From Pseudovibrio flavus (GTDB lineage Bacteria; Pseudomonadota; Alphaproteobacteria; Rhizobiales; Stappiaceae), in contig NZ_SMMA01000059.1 in assembly GCF_009711345.1 (NCBI RefSeq), positions 49,733 through 113,732 of the forward strand: a stretch of DNA of 64,000 bases, in the 5' to 3' direction. Position numbers and translations under genes: made by a program. The notes under the pieces are model-generated. The model was not told the origin of the DNA and did not search any database. It was given only the letters and a program-made list of their open reading frames with translations. This document shows, piece by piece, positions 24,133 to 32,679 of the stretch (position 1 is the first letter of the stretch; each line of letters begins with the position of its first letter).

Positions 24133-25641
24133 TTACCCGCGCTCACGTCGTTCCACTGGAAAGAGCCTAGTGACCTGCTCTGACGACTTTTCTATGTGTC
24201 GATAAGGCAAAAAAATCTCAAAACACGCGCCAACAGCGTTTTCTGTGTTGAGTTTTATCTCTCCGCCATGGGCACGAACGATCTCCGCAGCGATAGCAAG
24301 GCCAAGACCTGTTCCGCCAACCTTGCCAGAGGATTGGAATGCTTTGAACAAACTCGCGTGCTGTTTTTCAGGCACGCCCGGTCCGGTGTCGGTTACAGTG
24401 AGCCTTATCTGCTCTCCGCCGGTCTGCGCCTCAAAGGTAATGCGCTTGACCACTGACGCGTCCTTATCGCCAGCAAGGGCCTGCTCCGCATTGCGGCAAA
24501 GGTTTTGAAGCACCCGGAAGAACTGTTCCGGGTCCACCTCTAGCTCAAGGTCCGTTGCGATTTTGTTTTCCAGCTGAACGTCATCGTTGGCATTAAGCCC
24601 CTGAACCTCGGAAACATCGTTTACGAGGTTATGCAGGCGGACGAGACGCAATTGCGGTGGTGCCTCCTGCGCTTTGCCGTAGGAAAGCACAGCGCTGGTG
24701 TAGCGGGCAGCGCGGTCAAGCGTTGCGAGAATTTTAGGAGCGACGCGCTGAACAGTCGGGTCCGGCAGTCCCTCCAGCCTTTCAAGGAACAATTGCGCGG
24801 ATGCAAGCAGGTTGCGCATGTCGTGGTTGATCTTGGAAACAGCCAAGCCAAGATCAGCCATGCGCCTTTGCTGATGCAGTGCCTGATTGAGGCTTCTTTG
24901 CATGTTGGCTAGCTGGCGCTCCGCTTCCCCGAGCTCATCAGAACGGTCACTCGGCTTTAAGAATGTTCGCGCGTTTTCCGGTTCGCGGGCAAAAGCACCC
25001 ATGGATTGGAAGATCTGCTGCATAGGACGCAGGAAGAGCCAGCGCAGAGCGAGAAACACAAGCGTTGCGGTGAGAACCGAAATGACAAGCGACAGCTGCA
25101 AAATGTTGAAGGAATAATCGAGCAGGTCTTTGCGCATGTAAGAAACGGGGATAATCATATCTACCGTGCGCCCCTCACCCATTCCAACAGCGCCGATAAC
25201 GCGAACCGAGCCAGACTTCAGCCCAAACAGAGTTCCAAAGCTACAGTGGATCGCCTCCCAAGGCGTTACGGACGACATATTGATTGTGCCGGTAACTGGT
25301 CCAGTCTCAGCATCACGAGCGATCAGATAGCGGGTATTACCCTCAGTGTAGGCAATTGCTGTCGCGCCCGTCGTTTGCAGCAGCTCCTGCTTCAGTTCAG
25401 GCGAGAGCACCTTCGCCTCGGTCATCACCGTTGCTGCCACACCTGCAACGGCGAGCTTGTCCCGCAGCCATGTGTTTCTGAAATTGGCGATTGATGGAAC
25501 AAAGATGAGCACTTCGCTGATCATAACGAAGGCGACCGTCAGCAGCAGAAGCTTGCTAGACAAGCCAAGCGAAGGCCGCCACCGTTTCCATCTGGAAGCG
25601 GGCACCCCTTCTGCATTACGCGGCGTGTTACTGTCCTGCAT
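24133..25641 (-). CDS. Membrane sensor histidine kinase, no partner gene nearby
   Basis: About 502 residues from the ATG at 25641 (a GTG 12 codons upstream is also open). One helix lies at about 30-50, then a periplasmic sensor region, a second helix at 179-203, a HAMP-like segment, and the dimerisation domain with phospho-acceptor His273 in KINHDMRNLLASAQ. The ATP-binding domain follows with NLCRNAEQAL, DTGPGVP and [13 protein letters not shown]. The HD-type H-box (INHDMRN) belongs to a less common kinase subclass. No response regulator lies next to it, so partner and signal are unknown. About 60 bases separate it from the flavin reductase gene upstream on the same strand. Confidence 0.88.
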   Translation of the reverse strand: MQDSNTPRNAEGVPASRWKRWRPSLGLSSKLLLLTVAFVMISEVLIFVPSIANFRNTWLRDKLAVAGVAATVMTEAKVLSPELKQELLQTTGATAIAYTEGNTRYLIARDAETGPVTGTINMSSVTPWEAIHCSFGTLFGLKSGSVRVIGAVGMGEGRTVDMIIPVSYMRKDLLDYSFNILQLSLVISVLTATLVFLALRWLFLRPMQQIFQSMGAFAREPENARTFLKPSDRSDELGEAERQLANMQRSLNQALHQQRRMADLGLAVSKINHDMRNLLASAQLFLERLEGLPDPTVQRVAPKILATLDRAARYTSAVLSYGKAQEAPPQLRLVRLHNLVNDVSEVQGLNANDDVQLENKIATDLELEVDPEQFFRVLQNLCRNAEQALAGDKDASVVKRITFEAQTGGEQIRLTVTDTGPGVPEKQHASLFKAFQSSGKVGGTGLGLAIAAEIVRAHGGEIKLNTENAVGACFEIFLPYRHIEKSSEQVTRLFPVERRERG

Positions 25642-25737
25642 ACCTACAACAAGGCCCTTTTGCCCCAACCAAAACACTCACTCATTAATATCAGAACCGG
25701 AAACTAGTTAAAATACCGGAGAGGCAGCCCCGACATG

Positions 25738-27198
25738 CTATCCGAGCCTTTGCAGAAGCGAGATGAGTTTGCGCACCAGAGGCTTTTTCGGTGCTTCACT
25801 ATAGTAGCTCAGGGCCGCGCGTTTAACGATTTCAGCCCTTGTCGGATAAGGGAAGATGACGGACAGCAGGTCAGAAACTTTCATGCCCTTGTTGATCATC
25901 ACTGACAGCATGGAGATGATCTCGCCCGCTTGTGTTCCAACCGCATTAGCGCCAAGCAGCTTGCCGCCCTTGCCAACGATCAGCTTTACACCACCTGCAG
26001 TATCGCGCTCTGCTACAGCTCTATCGTTGCCGCTAAAGCTGGCGGAAAGAACCTGAACCTTATCGCCAAACTTCTCCCGCGCTTCTTTTTCGGTGAGCCC
26101 GACTTCGCCTAGTTCAGGCTCTGTATAGACAACACGGGGAATAACCAGCTTTGTGTGATCTACAGGCAAGCGGAAGAGAATGGAGCGAATTGCCAGCGAG
26201 CCGTGAGCGCCTGCCAGATGCGTAAACTGCTGCCCACCAATAGCATCACCAATTGCATAGACGTGGCGATTGCTGGTTCTAAGGCCCTTATCTACTTCGA
26301 TGCCTCTTGGGCTATGGGTGATGCCAGCCTCATCCAGACCCAACCCTTCCGTATTGGGTTTACGGCCAGTCGCGACAAGAAGGTGAGAGGCATCAAGCTC
26401 TTGAAGTGCACCAACGCTGTCCTCATAGACAACGGTTATGCCACTCGCGGACTTTTTGATTTCCTGCACCTTCGCATTCTCATGGAAATGCACGCCATCG
26501 GATAGCAATCGGTCTACGACGATTTCTGACCCTTCCTTCTCGAAAACAGCCAATGCCGTTTGCGCTTCCAGAATTGTTACCTTGCAGCCAAGACGGGCGT
26601 GCGCCTGAGCCATTTCCATGCCGATAGGGCCTGCGCCGATAATCGCAAGGTGCTCTGGAGCATCCTTTAGATCAAAGAGGCTTTCATTGGTAAGATAAGG
26701 CACATCTGCGAGCCCTTTAATGGGCGGAACAGCCGCTCTTGATCCTGTAGCCAATACAAACCGCCGCGCTTTAATGCGGGTGGCGCCGACAACAACCTCG
26801 TTTTCACTCACAAAGCGCGCTGCTCCTTGCAACACAGTTACCCCTAGCCCCTCAAAGCGTTCAACCGAGTCGTGCGGCTCGATTTGGGCAATCACGTCAT
26901 GTACGTGCTCATTCACTTGCTCAAAGGCGGTCGTCGGCTGTCCTTCATGGATGCCAAACGCCTCCGCCTTTTTATAGGCAGCAGCAGCCTTGCCAGCAGC
27001 CAGCAACGCTTTGGACGGTACGCAGCCATAGTTCAGGCAATCACCGCCCATCTTGCCTTTTTCGATAAGAACAACATCAACGCCAAAGGCCGCAGCCGCA
27101 GCTGCTACTGTTAGGCCGCCCGACCCAGCACCAATAACGCAAATGTCCGGCTCAAGAAGGGTTGTTTCGGTCAGCACAGCATGCTCGGAAATATTCAT
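25738..27198 (-). CDS. FAD-dependent pyridine nucleotide-disulfide oxidoreductase
   Basis: 486 residues with the class I disulfide reductase plan: FAD site CVIGAGSGGLT (20-30), redox pair Cys54/Cys59 in GGDCLNYGCVPSK, the NAD(P) site AIIGAGPIGMEMA near 180, VYAIGDAIGG near 320, and a C-terminal dimer domain. The His-Glu motif of lipoamide dehydrogenase is replaced by FPYPTRAE, so it is not a normal Lpd; it also lacks the extra cysteines of MerA. It is paired with a TVP38-type membrane protein 44 bases upstream, a combination seen, sometimes as a fusion, in other proteobacteria and cyanobacteria. The substrate is not known; a role in thiol or metal redox at the membrane is possible. Confidence 0.88.
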   Translation of the reverse strand: MNISEHAVLTETTLLEPDICVIGAGSGGLTVAAAAAAFGVDVVLIEKGKMGGDCLNYGCVPSKALLAAGKAAAAYKKAEAFGIHEGQPTTAFEQVNEHVHDVIAQIEPHDSVERFEGLGVTVLQGAARFVSENEVVVGATRIKARRFVLATGSRAAVPPIKGLADVPYLTNESLFDLKDAPEHLAIIGAGPIGMEMAQAHARLGCKVTILEAQTALAVFEKEGSEIVVDRLLSDGVHFHENAKVQEIKKSASGITVVYEDSVGALQELDASHLLVATGRKPNTEGLGLDEAGITHSPRGIEVDKGLRTSNRHVYAIGDAIGGQQFTHLAGAHGSLAIRSILFRLPVDHTKLVIPRVVYTEPELGEVGLTEKEAREKFGDKVQVLSASFSGNDRAVAERDTAGGVKLIVGKGGKLLGANAVGTQAGEIISMLSVMINKGMKVSDLLSVIFPYPTRAEIVKRAALSYYSEAPKKPLVRKLISLLQRLG

Positions 27199-27242
27199 TG
27201 TTATCTATCCCATTCAAAAAGGGCGCTTAGCGTAATGAGCGG

Positions 27243-28037
27243 TCAGGCTTGAGGTTTGCGTAGCTTCTTCACGACAACCGGAATTAGGGCCACAATTCCA
27301 AGAGCAGCGAATGCAAGGAGAAGCTGAGGCGTGATGAGCGCCGCGATATCCAGCTGGCAACGCCCCGCTGATGCACAGCCCGGATCTGCTGCCTCTTGTG
27401 CTGCGATGATGCTATCCAGACCAGACCCTACGAAACTGTATGCGAAGGTGCCGGGAATGATGCCAATTGCCGTTGCAAGCACATAGGGCGATAGCTTCAT
27501 ATGGAAGAGCGCAGGCGCGATATTGACCAGCCAGAATGGAAAGACCGGGGTCAAACGCAAGAACAGAAGGTACGAGAATGCGTTCTCCTGAAAGCCGTTG
27601 GACATCTTGCTCAGGAAGGGTCCAGCTTTCTCCTTGAGAGTTGTTCCAAGGGAGGTTCGTGCGGCAAGAAATAAAAGAGCCGCCCCAATTGTTGCCGCGA
27701 TAACGGTTGCCGTACCTGCAAGCCACCAGCCAAACAAAAAGCCACCCAAAATGGTCAGGAATGAAGCACCGGGGAATGAAAGAGACACGGCAAGGATATA
27801 GACACCCATATAGATGAGCACAGACAAAACAGGATACTCAACCACGGCGTTTTCAAGCAGCAGCCGGTTCTTTATCAACTCGCTCAAAGTCAGCTGCTCG
27901 TGCCAGCCCATAGAAAAGCCGAAAGCCATCGTGCCGCCAATTACGACAAGCGGCAGCCAGCGTTTAATTACGCGCCAATTCAGCAGAACTGCCAAACCTC
28001 TGGTTTCCTCGTTATTTGTTTTTCCCATCAGCGCCAT
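27243..28037 (-). CDS. TVP38/TMEM64 (DedA-like, SNARE-associated) membrane protein
   Basis: 264 residues with the family core motif FPGASFLTILGGFLFG at about residues 88-103, and about five to six helices; the last leads into a basic tail (VVKKLRKPQA). Proteins of this superfamily are proposed lipid scramblases or membrane-integrity factors. The gene is first of a two-gene unit with the flavin disulfide reductase. An 8-bp-arm palindrome stands 123 bases upstream of its start. Exact function unknown. Confidence 0.87.
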   Translation of the reverse strand: MALMGKTNNEETRGLAVLLNWRVIKRWLPLVVIGGTMAFGFSMGWHEQLTLSELIKNRLLLENAVVEYPVLSVLIYMGVYILAVSLSFPGASFLTILGGFLFGWWLAGTATVIAATIGAALLFLAARTSLGTTLKEKAGPFLSKMSNGFQENAFSYLLFLRLTPVFPFWLVNIAPALFHMKLSPYVLATAIGIIPGTFAYSFVGSGLDSIIAAQEAADPGCASAGRCQLDIAALITPQLLLAFAALGIVALIPVVVKKLRKPQA

Positions 28038-28159
28038 TCCCTAGTCTCACAGAGTGAGAACACCTGCATAATCACGTAGATCGAAAGCTAGGAAGCACCG
28101 CGAATCTCTCGGATCGCTCTCTGACTTTCTATTTTCTCATTTCTACCTAATTTTACGGT

Positions 28160-28179
28160 AAACCTGTAATCACAGGTTT
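28160..28179. promoter_or_regulatory. Palindrome between the TVP38 and rpmH promoters
   Basis: AAACCTGT (28160-28167), AATC, ACAGGTTT (28172-28179): perfect 8-bp arms, the right size for a dimeric repressor. It lies 123 bases from the TVP38 start and 105 bases from the rpmH -35, so it could control the former. The 402-base gap 28038-28439 otherwise holds the rpmH promoter and leader and no gene. Confidence 0.45.
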
Positions 28180-28283
28180 GTTGGCTCTGGATTAATTCAA
28201 CCAAATTTCGGAAAGACGGAGCTTGGGACAGGAGTTAGTTGGCCCATTTGCTCGATTCACTTCACTTTCATCAAGCCGACGCA

Positions 28284-28312
28284 TTGACTTGACTACTGTG
28301 GACGCATATAAG
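28284..28312 (+). promoter_or_regulatory. Strong housekeeping promoter of rpmH-rnpA-yidC
   Basis: TTGACT at 28284-28289, a 17-base spacer, and TATAAG at 28307-28312, close to the sigma-70 ideal. Transcription from about 28319 gives a 120-base leader with a small hairpin TCAGGG/CCCTGA at 28406-28422 just before the rpmH ribosome site. Confidence 0.75.
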
Positions 28313-28439
28313 CGCCGACGACGAAGAATAGCGACCCGTGCCGCGTTTAGCCCGTGGCCTCCCCTGAAAAGGGCTCGGGGGTAGCTATCAAGATAACATT
28401 TACAGTCAGGGTTCTGCCCTGAATACTAGGTAAAAGAAG

Positions 28440-28574
28440 ATGAAGCGTACTTTCCAACCAAGCCGCCTCGTGCGTAAGCGTCGCCACGGCTTCCGCGCTC
28501 GCATGGCAACCAAAAGCGGCCGTCAGGTTCTCGCACGTCGTCGTGCAAAAGGCCGTAAGCGTCTCAGCGCTTAA
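28440..28574 (+). CDS. rpmH: Large ribosomal subunit protein bL34
   Basis: A 44-residue, very basic protein beginning [20 protein letters not shown] and ending KGRKRLSA, the invariant L34 pattern. It is the first gene of the conserved rpmH-rnpA-yidC unit and binds 23S rRNA in the large subunit. It lies downstream of the strong promoter at 28284-28312. The start is unambiguous from the conserved N-terminus. Confidence 0.98.
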   Translation: MKRTFQPSRLVRKRRHGFRARMATKSGRQVLARRRAKGRKRLSA

Positions 28575-28638
28575 TGGCTTTGCGGCGGAGACCACTTAAT
28601 TTAACCCATAAAAGTGCGATATTCGCCGCGAATAAACG

Positions 28639-29082
28639 ATGAAAACACTTAAAAAGCGCTCCGAGTTTCTGACCGTCGCAAAAGGCGGGCGGACAGCTCG
28701 GCGCGCTTTTGTGCTTCAAGCAGCAAAAACGAGTGTCGATGACGCTCCACGTATGGGTTACACCGTAACCAAAAAGACCGGTAACGCCGCAGAGCGTAAC
28801 CGGATCAAGCGCCGGCTTCGCGCAGCAGTGCGAGATGTCGGAGTGGCCGCAGGTGCTTCAGGAGCAGACTACGTGCTCATTGGACGCAGGGGCGCGCTCT
28901 CCCAACCCTTTGAGTTACTCGTCAAAGATGTTACCGGTGCCTTGAAAACTGCGTTCAAGAAGAACAAATCTTCAAACAGAAATTCGGGACATAAGGCGGC
29001 GCAACGAAAATCTAATGATTCCGTGGCACGCTCTGACGTTACCCACCCTATGAATACGAGTGATCTAGTCGATGAACGATAA
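28639..29082 (+). CDS. rnpA: Ribonuclease P protein component
   Basis: 147 residues. The RnpA signature GNAAERNRIKRRLRAAVRD (about 48-66) is complete, preceded by RMGYTVTKKTG. Residues beyond about 115 form a basic, Ser/Asn-rich tail longer than in E. coli. With the RnpB RNA it cleaves 5' leaders from pre-tRNAs. The gene lies 64 bases after rpmH, and its last 11 bases overlap the start of yidC, the usual order. Confidence 0.95.
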   Translation: MKTLKKRSEFLTVAKGGRTARRAFVLQAAKTSVDDAPRMGYTVTKKTGNAAERNRIKRRLRAAVRDVGVAAGASGADYVLIGRRGALSQPFELLVKDVTGALKTAFKKNKSSNRNSGHKAAQRKSNDSVARSDVTHPMNTSDLVDER

Positions 29083-30871
29083 TCGGAATATGATCCTGGC
29101 GATTGTTTTGTCGCTGGCTGTACTACTGGGTTGGCAATATTTTTATGCCCAGCCTCAGCTGGAACAACAGCAGGCTGCCCAGCAAGCGATCCAGGCGGAA
29201 CAAGCCAAGACAGCCGGTTCCACGACCCCTGTCGTGGGTGCTGACGGCGCAACCGTGAGCGCGCCAGGTGCAAGTGCCTCTCAAGGAACTGTGCTGCCGC
29301 GTGATGCAGCTCTGGCGCAGTCTACACGCGTTAAGGTCGATACCCCTAAGCTTTCCGGCTCCATCAATCTGGTGGGTGGCAAGTTCGATGACCTCCGTCT
29401 GAAAGACTACAAGCAGACCGATAATCCAGACAGCCCAACCGTTGAGCTGCTGTCTCCTAAAGGCACTGCTAACCCATTCTACGCCGAATACGGCTGGGTA
29501 GCTGATCCGGGTGCATCCCTTGCTCTGCCTAAGGCAGACACCGTTTGGAGCATCGACGGCGACGCAACCCTTACCCCGAATACTCCGGTAACCCTTAGCT
29601 GGGATAACGGTCAAGGTCTTGTGTTCAAGCGCACCATCTCCGTTGACGAGAACTACATGTTCGACGTTGACCAGAGCGTTGTGAACAACACCGACAAAGA
29701 CGTTCAGCTGTACCCATACGGCCTGATCGTTCGTCACGGTGAGCCGCAGACCTCTGGCTACTTCGTGCTTCACGAAGGCATGATCGGTGTATTTGGCGAA
29801 AAAGGTCTTTCCGAAGTCGACTATGAAACCGTTCGCGAAGACGGCGATGTTCGTCCGCAGAGCGTTGATCAGGGCTGGCTCGGCTTTACCGACAAGTACT
29901 GGGCAGCAACTCTCATCCCAACTCCGGGTGACAAGTTCCAGCCTAGCTTCACCTACAATCAGGTTTCTGACAACTATCAGTCCGACTTCCTCGGCGAAGC
30001 TGTCAAGATCCCTGCTGGTGGCACTGGCGAATCCGCTTCCATGCTGTTTGCTGGCGCGAAGGTTTCCAACCTTCTGGACGGCTACCAGAGCGCTGACAAC
30101 ATCAAAGACTTCGAACTGCTGATTGACTGGGGTTGGTTCTACTTCCTCACCAAGCCTATGTTCTGGGTCATTGACTGGCTGTACACGATCACCGGTAACT
30201 TCGGTGTTGCTATCCTGCTCGTGACAGTCATTGTGAAGGCAATCTTCTTCCCGCTGGCGAACAAGTCCTACGTCTCCATGAGTAAAATGAAGCTCGTGCA
30301 GCCGCAGATGAACGAGATCCGCGAGAAGTACAAGGATGACCGCCAGAAGCAGCAACAGGCGCTGATGGAACTGTACAAGCAGGAGAAGATCAACCCGCTT
30401 GCAGGCTGTCTGCCGATCCTGATCCAGATCCCTGTGTTCTTCTCGCTCTATAAGGTTCTCTTCGTCACCATCGAAATGCGCCATGCGCCGTTCTTTGGCT
30501 GGATTCAGGACCTTTCCGCTCCAGATCCAACCACGATCTTCAACCTGTTCGGCCTCATCCCTTGGGATCCGCCAAGCATTCTGATGATCGGTATCTGGCC
30601 GCTGATCATGGGTGTAACCATGTTCTTGCAGATGAAGATGAACCCGGCTCCAGCAGAACCTGCACAGCAGATGATCTTCAACTGGATGCCTGTGATCTTC
30701 ACCTTCATGCTGGCAACCTTCCCTGCAGGTCTCGTGATCTACTGGGCATGGAACAACTTCCTGTCCATCGTACAGCAGGGCGTGATCATGCGTCGTCAGG
30801 GCGTAAAGCTGGAACTGTTCGACAACCTGAAAACGACCTTCAATCGCAAATCCGGCGATAAAAAAGAATAG
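29072..30871 (+). CDS. yidC: Membrane protein insertase YidC
   Basis: 599 residues in the Gram-negative layout: an N-terminal helix (ILAIVLSLAVLLGWQYFYA), a Gln/Ala-rich linker, a large periplasmic beta domain at about 85-340, then the conserved five-helix core from about 350 (GNFGVAILLVTVIVKAIFFP, NPLAGCLPILIQIPVFFSLY) with the hydrophilic-groove Arg-type region SKMKLVQPQMNEIREKY. It inserts membrane proteins alone or with SecYEG. It overlaps rnpA by 11 bases and is followed by a strong terminator. Confidence 0.97.
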   Translation: MNDNRNMILAIVLSLAVLLGWQYFYAQPQLEQQQAAQQAIQAEQAKTAGSTTPVVGADGATVSAPGASASQGTVLPRDAALAQSTRVKVDTPKLSGSINLVGGKFDDLRLKDYKQTDNPDSPTVELLSPKGTANPFYAEYGWVADPGASLALPKADTVWSIDGDATLTPNTPVTLSWDNGQGLVFKRTISVDENYMFDVDQSVVNNTDKDVQLYPYGLIVRHGEPQTSGYFVLHEGMIGVFGEKGLSEVDYETVREDGDVRPQSVDQGWLGFTDKYWAATLIPTPGDKFQPSFTYNQVSDNYQSDFLGEAVKIPAGGTGESASMLFAGAKVSNLLDGYQSADNIKDFELLIDWGWFYFLTKPMFWVIDWLYTITGNFGVAILLVTVIVKAIFFPLANKSYVSMSKMKLVQPQMNEIREKYKDDRQKQQQALMELYKQEKINPLAGCLPILIQIPVFFSLYKVLFVTIEMRHAPFFGWIQDLSAPDPTTIFNLFGLIPWDPPSILMIGIWPLIMGVTMFLQMKMNPAPAEPAQQMIFNWMPVIFTFMLATFPAGLVIYWAWNNFLSIVQQGVIMRRQGVKLELFDNLKTTFNRKSGDKKE

Positions 30872-30895
30872 TGGTTCTCAGGACTGATGAATTGA

Positions 30896-30920
30896 AAACG
30901 GCGCGGGCTTCCCGCGCCGT
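30896..30920 (+). terminator. Intrinsic terminator after yidC
   Basis: AACGGCGCGGG, loop CTT, CCCGCGCCGTT with further T run (11 perfect pairs), starting 25 bases past the yidC stop. It separates yidC from the acetyltransferase gene. Confidence 0.93.
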
Positions 30921-31053
30921 TTTTGTTTTGGCCATTGGCTCGCGCTGATGATATGAAACGAGCTACCGAGAAAGCCAAGGAGCCGGACCAGTGAACAATT
31001 AGGCGCACAATTATTCCTGCCAATTTGTATTGATCAAACTCACTGGAGCTTTC

Positions 31054-31692
31054 ATGCTTGGACCGAGCCCTGACACACGCCATCCCTTTAATGGCGAACC
31101 CCACACCGTCTTCTTGAAGAACATCATCACCCACCCAATGATCGAAGTGGGCGACTACACCTATTTCAATGATCCTGAGTTTGCCGCCGAATTTGAAAAG
31201 CGCAACGTGCTTTATCATTACGAGAGCGGGACAGGACGTTTGGTGATTGGCCGTTACTGTGCTTTGGCGACAGGTACAACCTTTCAGATGAACGGTGGCA
31301 ATCATCCCATGGATGGTTTCTCAACCTACCCATTCAGCATCTTCGGCAATGGCTGGGAAGAAGGCTTCGACCCTGCCACGTTTGCGCAAGCCAACCGCGG
31401 AGACACAATCGTTGGCAATGATGTGTGGTTCGGACGCGACTGCCACATCATGCCGGGTGTGACCATTGGCGATGGCGCTATCATCGGCGCAAAGGCTGTG
31501 GTGGCAAAAGATGTGCCTCCCTATGCGATCGTCGTTGGCAATCCGGGCCGTATTGTTCGGCGCCGCTTTGATGAAGCCACCATCGCAGAGTTGCTCGACA
31601 TTGCGTGGTGGAACTGGCCCGCAGACAAAGTGAAGCGCAATCTTGATGCTATCCGCGGTAATAAGATTGAGCTTTTGCGCGAGGCAATATAA
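31054..31692 (+). CDS. CatB-related acetyltransferase (left-handed beta-helix, XAT family)
   Basis: 212 residues from the ATG at 31054, chosen for GGAG 6 bases upstream. Hexapeptide repeats run through GDTIVGNDVWFGRDCHIM and GVTIGDGAIIGAKAVVAKDV, and the sequence NGGNHPMDGFSTYPF with the catalytic-type His is typical of the xenobiotic acyltransferase (CatB/Vat) group. These trimeric enzymes use acetyl-CoA; some modify chloramphenicol or streptogramins, others sugars or unknown compounds, so a resistance role cannot be assumed. It is inserted between yidC and engB in an otherwise conserved block. Confidence 0.87.
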   Translation: MLGPSPDTRHPFNGEPHTVFLKNIITHPMIEVGDYTYFNDPEFAAEFEKRNVLYHYESGTGRLVIGRYCALATGTTFQMNGGNHPMDGFSTYPFSIFGNGWEEGFDPATFAQANRGDTIVGNDVWFGRDCHIMPGVTIGDGAIIGAKAVVAKDVPPYAIVVGNPGRIVRRRFDEATIAELLDIAWWNWPADKVKRNLDAIRGNKIELLREAI

Positions 31693-31767
31693 CAGAGGGC
31701 AACTGATTTTAACTGCAGGCGGCAACAGGGCTCGACTGATGCCCTTTTCGCCGCTACAAGGCGTGCC

Positions 31768-32418
31768 ATGACACAAGAGAAAGAACGAACCGAAGAAGAA
31801 CTTGAAGCTGGGCGCCTTCTGTTTGCCCGCGAATGGTATTTCGTAACCAGTGTAAAAGAGATGCGTCAGCTGCCACCTTTGGGGCCGCTTGAGATTGCCT
31901 TTGCAGGCCGCTCTAACGTTGGTAAGTCCAGCCTGATTAATGCGCTTACGAACCGCAATGCTTTGGCGAAGACTTCCAATACGCCGGGCCGCACCCAGAT
32001 GCTGAACTTCTTCTACGCAGATGAATCCCCTGTCGCGATTTGCGATATGCCGGGTTACGGCTATGCAGAAGCTCCAAAGGGGATGGTTGATGCGTGGACG
32101 AAACTGATTTTCCAGTACCTGCGTGGCCGCAGCACCCTGCGCCGCGTGTTCACCTTGATTGACTCGCGCCATGGCATCAAGAAAAACGACATCGAAGCTA
32201 TGTCCATTCTTGACAAGGCGGCTGTGCCTTATCAGGTGGTGCTTACCAAGGCCGATAAGATCAAGGCATCCGAGCTGGAAAAGGTGAAAGCAGATACGCT
32301 TCAGCTACTTTCCAAACGGCCAGCAGCTTATCCGGAAATCATTGTTACCTCCTCTGAAAAAGGATGGGGCCTTGATGAGCTTCGCGCTGAGATCCTGACG
32401 CTCACCTCCAATGGCTGA
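31768..32418 (+). CDS. engB: Ribosome biogenesis GTPase YihA/YsxC (EngB)
   Basis: 216 residues with all GTPase motifs: P-loop [12 protein letters not shown] (about 46-57), G2 [10 protein letters not shown]3 DMPGYGYA, G4 TKAD and G5 SSEKGWG. EngB helps late assembly of the large ribosomal subunit. It follows yidC in the conserved alphaproteobacterial order, here with one acetyltransferase gene between. A stem-loop lies directly downstream. Confidence 0.96.
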   Translation: MTQEKERTEEELEAGRLLFAREWYFVTSVKEMRQLPPLGPLEIAFAGRSNVGKSSLINALTNRNALAKTSNTPGRTQMLNFFYADESPVAICDMPGYGYAEAPKGMVDAWTKLIFQYLRGRSTLRRVFTLIDSRHGIKKNDIEAMSILDKAAVPYQVVLTKADKIKASELEKVKADTLQLLSKRPAAYPEIIVTSSEKGWGLDELRAEILTLTSNG

Positions 32419-32427
32419 GTAATTTTT

Positions 32428-32468
32428 GAATGTGTGGTTCTGCCCCAGAAGCGGAGAATCACACATTC
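32428..32468 (+). terminator. Stem-loop after engB
   Basis: GAATGTGTG (32428-32436) and CACACATTC (32460-32468) are perfect 9-bp arms starting 10 bases past the engB stop; the inner bases GTTCT/AGAAT can add pairs. No T-tract follows. The rest of the 261-base gap to 32679 shows no gene. Confidence 0.45.
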
Positions 32469-32679
32469 TACCCTCGATCACTTTTTCGAGCGCATGAACG
32501 TTTTACGCGCTCCTTCCCCACTGTTTCCCCAGCACCGCCGCCCCTTACTTGACGATAGGTAACTTTCCTCAAGATACTATAGTAAACGCTAGCTTAATGC
32601 TGGAGGGGAAACGTGGGTCAGCAACTGTGCACTTCCAAACTAATAATCACGGCAGATCCTGAATACTCGAGGGGACGCC

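Noticed and set aside
28319-28439. A riboswitch or conserved leader RNA before rpmH
   Set aside because: Only a small 6-bp hairpin is visible and no known aptamer pattern was recognised.
29123-30484. A 453-codon open frame antisense to yidC
   Set aside because: YidC is certain on the plus strand; the antisense product is His/Val-rich noise without motifs.
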